Shown here piece after piece: positions 1-5,443 of a DNA stretch of 5,443 bases. This DNA is from Bacteroidota bacterium (lineage in GTDB: Bacteria > Bacteroidota > Bacteroidia > Bacteroidales > B18-G4): positions 1 to 5,443 of the forward strand of contig QMPN01000212.1 in the NCBI GenBank assembly GCA_003648575.1. The letters run 5' to 3'. Position 1 is the stretch's first letter; each line of letters begins with the position of its first letter. The translations under genes were made by a program, and so were the position numbers. The notes under the pieces were generated by a model, which worked only from the letters and a program-made list of their open reading frames with translations, ran no database searches and was not told where the DNA came from.

Positions 1-516
1 TACAGGAAGATCTCTTCCGAAGCAGACTGGGATTTTCTCAGGTTTTACATCGATTACGACATGCTGGGTGAATGGTCAGGAGAACTTAACTGGGAGCTTG
101 CAACTTTCCCCGTAACACAGGGGTTGCATACCTTCCACTGGGTATATGAAAAAGATGATTACATGTCAATCGGCGATGACTGTGCATGGATCGATTTTAT
201 CGTATTCCCTCCTGTCGATATCGCTACCGGTATTTTTCAGGGAGAATGGTCGGCGGGAGAAATCGCCTTGAACCTCAGGCCAAACCCGGCAGAGAATATA
301 GTTCATATCGATTATTCACTGAATACCTCCTCTGAGGTAGGGATATCTATTTATGACCTTCTCGGGCACGAAGTGATGGTCGTTATGGATAACAACGGCC
401 ACCAGGAAGGGATGTTCACACAACAGATCGATGTTTCCGGCATGAAAGCAGGGATCTACCTTTGCAGGATCATTACTGCAGAAGGCAATCTATGTAAAAA
501 ACTTATTATCCGCTAA
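1..516 (+). CDS. T9SS-exported surface protein, C-terminal part (5' end outside window)
   Basis: This is the last 171 residues of a secreted protein. The frame is open from base 1, and the residues before the ATG at 61 (for example SSEADWDFLRFYID) fit the same domain, so that ATG is internal and the true start lies upstream. Residues 1 to about 75 look like an adhesin/MAM-like beta-sandwich of the kind found near the C-terminus of many Bacteroidota secreted proteins; the telling words are FYID, GEWSGE, GLHTFHWVYEKD and DDCAWIDFIVFP. Residues about 88-171 form a type A T9SS sorting domain (TIGR04183-like), with LNLRPNP at 90-96, then ISIYDLLG, GIYLCRI and the basic end KKLIIR. By family knowledge, this domain directs the protein through the T9SS translocon and is then removed by the sortase PorU. 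The catalytic or binding function would sit in the missing N-terminal part. I have seen this tail on C25-type proteins, so a second protease is possible but unproven. Confidence 0.88.
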   Translation, partial: YRKISSEADWDFLRFYIDYDMLGEWSGELNWELATFPVTQGLHTFHWVYEKDDYMSIGDDCAWIDFIVFPPVDIATGIFQGEWSAGEIALNLRPNPAENIVHIDYSLNTSSEVGISIYDLLGHEVMVVMDNNGHQEGMFTQQIDVSGMKAGIYLCRIITAEGNLCKKLIIR

Positions 517-553
517 ATAATACTGCCGGATTTTATATAGTAATCTTTTTAAT

Positions 554-633
554 ACCCCTCTGTCCCGCCAAAGCGGTACATCTCCACTGAAAATCAGGGG
601 AGCTTAATGGGAAAGCTCGCGGAAGCCATGAGG
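554..633. repeat. Intergenic palindromic element (back-to-back hairpins)
   Basis: Two imperfect hairpins lie one base apart. Hairpin 1 (561-580) pairs TGTCCCGC with GCGGTACA around the loop CAAA, with a single C564/T577 mismatch. Hairpin 2 (582-602) pairs CTCCACTGA with TCAGGGGAG around AAA, with a single A586/G598 mismatch. A third stem, GAGCTT/AAGCTC (600-605 with 613-618, 7-base loop), overlaps hairpin 2 and would compete with it. CCTC (557-560) can pair with GAGG (630-633) to close the whole unit. The GC-rich unit sits in otherwise AT-rich DNA and lies 38 bases after the upstream stop codon. It resembles REP/BIME-like palindromic repeats that I associate with Bacteroidota genomes, but copies elsewhere cannot be seen from this window. 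It lacks a T-run, so it is not a classical intrinsic terminator, although it could stabilise the 3' end of the upstream mRNA. Confidence 0.5.
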
Positions 634-709
634 AATAATTTAATTTAAGACTTGCTCCTTTTCTTATTAAAACGTTAAATATGCAGGAGTTGGAATATTT
701 TATTCTATT

Positions 710-740
710 TTTGTTTACCCTAACTGAATCAGTATATTAG
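710..740 (+). promoter_or_regulatory. Candidate Bacteroidetes-type promoter for the C25 protease gene
   Basis: TTTG at 710-713 is a good match to the -33 element. It is followed after 19 bases by TATATTAG (733-740), which matches the Bacteroidetes -7 consensus TAnnTTTG at all but one fixed position. Transcription would begin near 747, giving a leader of only about 15 bases before the ATG at 763. That leader (TTAAACAAATATTGAACAC) has no Shine-Dalgarno sequence and is A-rich, as is usual in this phylum. The AT-rich background makes chance matches fairly likely, so confidence is moderate. Confidence 0.45.
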
Positions 741-762
741 CTATTAAACAAATATTGAACAC

Positions 763-3700
763 ATGAAAACAAGTTTCCTATCCAGAACCACAACCCTCAT
801 TACACTGCTCTTGCTTATTTTTACCATGAGCACATACGCACAAAAATATGTGTATGATGATTCATGGTCTGATGCAGGCCTTAAACTCGAACAGGCTGAT
901 GTCAAGAGCCTTGAATTGACTTACTCAATGGAAGAATTTTCCCTTGTTGATTTCGATCTAAAAGGTGAAGCCATGCAAACCATTATGATCAGGGAATCTT
1001 TCCTTCCAAACAATGAGGGAGCTCCCAACCTCCCGGGTATCAGCCGCTTTATTGCAGTGCCCAATGGTGCGGAAGTGAATTATACCGTTACGGCCGAGCG
1101 AGTAGAAATATTTTCCAATGTGAACATCGCTCCTTCGCCACGTATTCCTTTCGAAAATGATAACAGTCCGATGCTTTATGAAAAAGACATGAAGCTTTAC
1201 GCCAGTGATGCCTTTTATCCTGCGGAAGCAGTCAGCATGTCGGAAATAACAAGTATCAGGGGTATGAATGCCGTGATCCTGGGCATCACACCTTTCCAGT
1301 ACAATCCCGTTACTAAAGAACTGAAAGTTTATCGTGACCTTAAAGTTGAAGTTAGTTTTGCCGGTGGCGATGGCAGCTTTGGTGAAGACCGCCTCCGCAG
1401 CCCCTGGTTCGAGCCCATCCTGAGCGACATGATGATCAACTACGGCTCTATGCCAAAAGCAGATTATCCGCAATATGATCCGGAATTGGGATCACCTGAT
1501 TTCGAATATGTGATCATTACGCCCGACGATCCCATCTTCATCTCTTATGCTGAAGAGCTGGCGCTGTTCAGGAATATGCAGGGCATACGTACCGGGATCT
1601 TCACGACTACTGAAGTAGGTGGTAATACCACTTCAGCCATCGAAAGCTTTGTAAATGATGCCTATGCCAACTGGGCCATCCCTCCGGTAGCCTTCTTGCT
1701 GCTTGGCGATTATGGCGATGCTGGAAATACCATCATTTCTCCTATTTGGAATTCATACTGCGCCTCAGATAATATTTATGCCGACGTTTCAGGCAACGAC
1801 CTGCCGGATGTGATCTTTGCCCGTATGACAGCCCAGAACGAAACGCACCTGGAAATTATGATCAGCAAGGTGATAAATTATGAAACCGATCCACCAACTG
1901 ATCCAGATTTTTTCAATCATCCCATCACAGCGCTTGGCTGGCAAACTGAAAGATGGTTCCAGATCTGCTCAGAAACCGTTGGTGGTTACTTCAAGGAAGT
2001 ACATGGAAAATCACCTGTCAGGATCAATGAGATCTATTCAGGAACACCGGGTTCTTCATGGTCATCAAATCAAAATACATCCATGGTTGTTGATTATTTC
2101 GGCCCTGACGGATTGGGATATATTCCTGCTACCCCTGCTGAATTAGGTGGTTGGTCGGGAGGTAATGCCCAGGATGTGATCAACGCACTGAATGATGGTG
2201 CATTTCTGCTGCAGCACCGCGATCATGGAAGCACAACTGGCTGGGGTGAACCTGATTTTCAAAGTTCAGATATCAGCAGTCTCACCAACACCGATCTTTC
2301 ATTCATTTTCTCTATTAACTGTTTAACGGGGAAATACAATATGTCAGGTGAGTGTTTTGCAGAGAAATTCCATCGTTATACCTATGGTGGCGAAAATGCC
2401 GGTGCTTTTGGCCTCATTGCTGCTTCAGAAGTATCATATTCATTTGTGAACGACACCTATGTATGGGGTTTATTTGACAATATGTGGCCTGACTTCATGC
2501 CCGATTATGATACAGAGCCTGCCCCACGTGGCCTGCTCCCCGCCTTTGGAAATGCAAGTGGGAAATATTTCCTTGAGCAATCCAACTGGCCTTACAACCC
2601 ATCTAATAAGGTTCATACCCATCACCTCTTCCATCATCATGGATGTGCATTCAGCACGCTATACTCAGAAGTACCCATGAACCTGACCGTACTTCACGAC
2701 AATGTACTTCTGGCAGGAATTACAGGCTTCAACATCACTGCTGATGATGGTGCACTCATCGCCCTCAGTGTTGACGGAGATATTATCGGAACAGGTATGG
2801 GAACAGGAAGTCAGATCACCATTCCTATAGAAGCACAGCAACCACCAACCTTCGTTGATGTAGTTGTTACCAAAACGAACTATTACCGCTACCATGCACA
2901 GGTGGAGGTAATCCCTCCGGCAGGGCCATACATCATTCAGAATGATGTGACCATAAACGATGCCGCAGGAAATAACAACGGGCAAATGGATTATGGTGAA
3001 GCTATCCTCCTGAGCCTTGAAGTAAAAAATGTTGGTGTTGAAGATGGTGAAAACGTTGAAGTAAGCGTGACCACCGATGATGCATATATCACCATGACCA
3101 ACTCACAGGCCTCCTATGGTACAGTAGCGGCCGGGGAAACAAAAACAATTGTCGATGGCTTTGCACTTGATGTAGCGAACGACATCCCCGACCTCCACAC
3201 TGCACATTTCAATGTATCGGCCACCAGCGGAACCGATGTATGGGAAAGCAGCTTTACACTGAAAGGACATTCGGTTGCACTCACTTACGTTCAGGTAATT
3301 GTGGATGATGCTTCCGGCAATGGCAACGGCAAGTTGGATCCGGGTGAAACGGCTAACCTGAACATTTATGTGGGCAATACAGGTAGTGCAGATGCTTATG
3401 AGGTAATGGGCGATCTCACATGCCCGGACCCCACGCTTACCATTAATACAGCTTCTCAAAACTATGGAGAGATCGCTGCTGCCGCTGAAGTCATGCAAAG
3501 CTTCAGCGTGACTCCCGATTTGGTTACACCACCGGGAACCGTTATGGAGTTCACGATTGATATTGAGGCCCAGACCGGATTTACGGCACAGGGCTTGTTC
3601 AGCCTTTCTGTGGGACAAAAGCCTATCCTGATCATCGACCTGGATATCAGCCCCCATAATTCAGGACCGCATATGTTTGCCGCCATTGAAGAGTTGGGAA

Positions 3701-5301
3701 TCGGTGTTGATTATACGACATCCTGGCCCGACAATGCAGAACTTTACAATACGATCTTTGTATGCCTCGGCATCTATTCATACAACCATACACTCAGCCC
3801 ATCCGAAGGAACTGAACTCGCCGCATTCCTTAATGCCGGCGGGAACCTGTATATGGAGGGTGGCGATACCTGGTTTTACGACGATCCTACCGCAGTACAT
3901 CCCATGTTTAACATCAGTGGAGTAGCTGATGGCAGCGATGACGTAGACGTATTGAGCGGACAGGCTGGCACTTTCACGGAAGGTATGTCGTTCAACTATG
4001 CCGGCGATAATAATTACATGGACCATATTAATGCTACAGCTCCCGCATTTATTATTTTTGAGAACAATAGCCCGGCCTTTTTCTCCGGAGTGGCACATGA
4101 TGCCGGCACTTACAAAACTATCGGCTGTGCCTTTGAATTTGGGGGACTTGCTAACGGTGCAGGGATCTCAACCAGGGTTCAGCTCATGGATGAATATCTC
4201 ACCTTCTTTGGCATCAAAAAAGTGACTGATAGACCTGCAATGCCGGAGGGCGATGAGCAAGTTTGTCAGAACAGTGGAGACATTACCTACACAACTACCG
4301 CTGTTGCCGGAGCTGATATGTATTTCTGGTCTATTGAACCCGATTATGCAGGTTCCGTTACCGGAGCAGGTACTGAAGTTACCATTGCCTGGTCAGATAT
4401 GCATCTAGGTGCGGCTTATGTCAGGGTATGTGGAATGAACAGCATAGGTGTAGGTCCAACTTCTGATTCCCTTATAGTAATGATCATGGAATCACCTACA
4501 GCTGTCATGTCAGGAACTGAATTTGTATGTGAAGGTGGCCAGGCAAACCTGAGCGTAAACCTCACAGGCGTTGCTCCATGGCAGCTCGTGATCGATAGCG
4601 AGCCGTACACCGCCAATTCATCACCATTTACCTTCAGCGTTTCACCTACGGCAAACACTGTTTATTCTGTATCCAGCGTATCGGATGCCGGAGGTTGTAT
4701 GAACGTTGGAGAAGGATCAACAGAGGTCACTCTCCTAGACCTTCCCGGACAGGCAGCAACACCTGAGGGTCCGAACAGCGTGAATACCGGTGATACACCC
4801 ACAACAGTATACACTACATCAGGAGCAGGCGATGCCATTGACTATACGTGGGAGATCAGCCCCGCTGATGTGTATTCAAATATGGAAATGAATGGAATGG
4901 AATGTACTGTGACCTGGGCTGGATATTATACCGGCTCGTCAACCATCAACGTTAAGGTCAGGGGAACCAATACTTGCGGCGATGGCCCATTCTCAGAAAC
5001 CTACAGTGTAGAGATCGAGAATGTTGGCATCAGCGAACTTGCCAAGGAACTTGGACTTTCCATCTATCCTAATCCGAATGCAGGTAGCTTTACGCTTGAA
5101 ATAGCTACCAGTAAAGTAGACAAGGTGAACCTGCGTATTATGAACGCCACCGGGCATCTGGTATACGAAGAGCAGGATATGCAGGTAAATAACAGCTTTA
5201 GCAAGAACATTGATATTTCAAGCGAAGCTGAAGGCATTTACATGGTGCTGATCGAAAGTGACCTTGGCCTGTATACAGGAAAAATTATTCTTCAGAAATA
5301 A
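763..5301 (+). CDS. Secreted multidomain gingipain-family (C25) cysteine protease with T9SS sorting domain
   Basis: Predicted extracellular cysteine endopeptidase, 1512 residues, complete. The start is chosen because a signal peptide follows directly: residues 1-26, Leu-rich core, cleavage at TYA|Q. Next is a C25 propeptide (about 40-215; GAPNLP and ITPFQYNP motifs). The catalytic domain (about 246-635) aligns with RgpB/Kgp: LLLGD (312-316), DVIFARM, RDHGSTTGWGEP with catalytic His488, FIFSINC with nucleophile Cys520, and ECFAEKF. The His-Cys gap of 32 is close to the 33 of gingipains. A gingipain-type Ig domain follows (about 637-722). Two tandem beta domains (about 727-835 and 845-951) each open with a D..GN.NG..D.GE loop. 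Residues 953-1152 look flavodoxin/amidotransferase-like (MEGGDTW at 1031-1037). Three Ig/PKD-like modules (about 1157-1420) precede the type A T9SS domain (about 1432-1512; YPNPN, GIYMVLI, KIILQK). The gene is monocistronic or has its own promoter. It is not the sortase PorU, which lacks a sorting domain. Substrate specificity cannot be read here. Confidence 0.93.
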   Translation: MKTSFLSRTTTLITLLLLIFTMSTYAQKYVYDDSWSDAGLKLEQADVKSLELTYSMEEFSLVDFDLKGEAMQTIMIRESFLPNNEGAPNLPGISRFIAVPNGAEVNYTVTAERVEIFSNVNIAPSPRIPFENDNSPMLYEKDMKLYASDAFYPAEAVSMSEITSIRGMNAVILGITPFQYNPVTKELKVYRDLKVEVSFAGGDGSFGEDRLRSPWFEPILSDMMINYGSMPKADYPQYDPELGSPDFEYVIITPDDPIFISYAEELALFRNMQGIRTGIFTTTEVGGNTTSAIESFVNDAYANWAIPPVAFLLLGDYGDAGNTIISPIWNSYCASDNIYADVSGNDLPDVIFARMTAQNETHLEIMISKVINYETDPPTDPDFFNHPITALGWQTERWFQICSETVGGYFKEVHGKSPVRINEIYSGTPGSSWSSNQNTSMVVDYFGPDGLGYIPATPAELGGWSGGNAQDVINALNDGAFLLQHRDHGSTTGWGEPDFQSSDISSLTNTDLSFIFSINCLTGKYNMSGECFAEKFHRYTYGGENAGAFGLIAASEVSYSFVNDTYVWGLFDNMWPDFMPDYDTEPAPRGLLPAFGNASGKYFLEQSNWPYNPSNKVHTHHLFHHHGCAFSTLYSEVPMNLTVLHDNVLLAGITGFNITADDGALIALSVDGDIIGTGMGTGSQITIPIEAQQPPTFVDVVVTKTNYYRYHAQVEVIPPAGPYIIQNDVTINDAAGNNNGQMDYGEAILLSLEVKNVGVEDGENVEVSVTTDDAYITMTNSQASYGTVAAGETKTIVDGFALDVANDIPDLHTAHFNVSATSGTDVWESSFTLKGHSVALTYVQVIVDDASGNGNGKLDPGETANLNIYVGNTGSADAYEVMGDLTCPDPTLTINTASQNYGEIAAAAEVMQSFSVTPDLVTPPGTVMEFTIDIEAQTGFTAQGLFSLSVGQKPILIIDLDISPHNSGPHMFAAIEELGIGVDYTTSWPDNAELYNTIFVCLGIYSYNHTLSPSEGTELAAFLNAGGNLYMEGGDTWFYDDPTAVHPMFNISGVADGSDDVDVLSGQAGTFTEGMSFNYAGDNNYMDHINATAPAFIIFENNSPAFFSGVAHDAGTYKTIGCAFEFGGLANGAGISTRVQLMDEYLTFFGIKKVTDRPAMPEGDEQVCQNSGDITYTTTAVAGADMYFWSIEPDYAGSVTGAGTEVTIAWSDMHLGAAYVRVCGMNSIGVGPTSDSLIVMIMESPTAVMSGTEFVCEGGQANLSVNLTGVAPWQLVIDSEPYTANSSPFTFSVSPTANTVYSVSSVSDAGGCMNVGEGSTEVTLLDLPGQAATPEGPNSVNTGDTPTTVYTTSGAGDAIDYTWEISPADVYSNMEMNGMECTVTWAGYYTGSSTINVKVRGTNTCGDGPFSETYSVEIENVGISELAKELGLSIYPNPNAGSFTLEIATSKVDKVNLRIMNATGHLVYEEQDMQVNNSFSKNIDISSEAEGIYMVLIESDLGLYTGKIILQK

Positions 5302-5321
5302 TCTGATTCTCATATAAATAC

Positions 5322-5363
5322 AAAGAGGCTGTCTCAAAACAAAAAGAGACAGCCCTTTTTTTT
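5322..5363 (+). terminator. Rho-independent terminator of the protease gene
   Basis: A perfect 9-base-pair stem, GGCTGTCTC (5327-5335) with GAGACAGCC (5346-5354), encloses a 10-base A-rich loop and is followed by one C and eight T (5356-5363). The A-run before the stem (5322-5324) could pair with the T-run. It begins 20 bases after the stop codon at 5299-5301. On the opposite strand the stem is followed only by TCTTTG, so it works mainly for the + strand gene. Confidence 0.92.
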
Positions 5364-5443
5364 GCTTATAATTTTGATTTGAGTTTATCAAGCAAATTTT
5401 TATCTCATATCACAAGATATTTTCGCGATTTTAAAAGAAAAAA

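Noticed and set aside
61..516. ATG at 61 as the true start of a small 151-residue protein.
   Set aside because: The frame continues open to base 1, the preceding residues belong to the same domain, and no signal peptide follows the ATG although the product carries a T9SS sorting domain.
565..635. Words reminiscent of a cobalamin riboswitch (CCCGC, CCACTG, GGGAAAG, AAGCC..AGGA).
   Set aside because: The conserved core GGTGAAAATCCGG and the CCGCAACTGTAA loop are missing, the spacing is wrong, and the same bases are better explained by two self-complementary hairpins. The downstream gene is not a B12-related gene.
607..648. 13-codon open frame (MGKLAEAMRNNLI) preceded by AGGGGAG, which looks like a Shine-Dalgarno sequence; a possible leader peptide.
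   Set aside because: The AGGGGAG is one arm of hairpin 2. Bacteroidota rarely use Shine-Dalgarno initiation, the frame has no amino-acid-run signature of an attenuator, and it is very short.
958..1473. Open frame of 171 codons on the minus strand, and other antisense frames within 2665-4658.
   Set aside because: They lie fully inside the protease gene, have no recognisable domains, and are rich in Cys, His and Ile as expected of antisense shadows.
763..5301. Identity as PorU, the C25-family sortase of the type IX secretion system.
   Set aside because: PorU is shorter and lacks a T9SS sorting domain; this protein has a clear sorting domain and many extra modules, so it is secreted cargo.
5407..5424. 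Small hairpin ATATC-ACAA-GATAT followed by TTTT; a possible second terminator.
   Set aside because: The stem has only five base pairs, almost all A-T, and it lies after a much stronger terminator; chance is likely in such AT-rich DNA.
5364..5443. Possible 3' end of a convergent minus-strand gene (in-frame NLLDKLKSKL then stop).
   Set aside because: An in-frame TGA lies just two codons before that stretch, leaving only about a dozen codons and no start.

Overview
The window reads as Bacteroidota (Bacteroidetes) DNA, probably from a free-living or metagenome-derived member. Three signs support this. Both coding regions end in a type A sorting domain of the type IX secretion system (T9SS). The promoter candidate before the large gene fits the Bacteroidetes TTTG / TAnnTTTG pattern. 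The large gene starts behind an A-rich leader with no Shine-Dalgarno sequence. I cannot name a genus.

Layout, all on the + strand: (1) 1-516 is the 3' end of a gene whose start lies outside the window; it encodes an adhesin/MAM-like beta domain followed by a T9SS C-terminal domain. (2) 517-762 is a 246-base intergenic region. It holds a compact palindromic element of back-to-back hairpins (about 554-633), then an AT-rich stretch with a promoter candidate (710-740). (3) 763-5301 encodes a complete 1512-residue secreted gingipain-family (peptidase C25) cysteine protease. Its modules, in order, are: signal peptide, C25 propeptide, catalytic domain with His488/Cys520, gingipain-type Ig domain, two tandem domains with Ca-loop-like motifs, a flavodoxin/glutamine-amidotransferase-like domain, three Ig/PKD-like modules, and the T9SS sorting domain. 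(4) A strong intrinsic terminator lies at 5322-5363. The last 80 bases are AT-rich and hold no gene I can support.

Both products should be exported by Sec, carried across the outer membrane by T9SS, and anchored to the cell surface or released. The pair therefore looks like a small cluster of surface-exposed or secreted proteins, at least one of them a protease. The internal promoter candidate and the palindromic element suggest that the large gene can be transcribed on its own. I see no defence system, CRISPR array, RNA gene or intact mobile element. The least ordinary points are the domain architecture of the protease (a flavodoxin-like domain embedded among adhesive modules), its histidine cluster, and the palindromic intergenic repeat.
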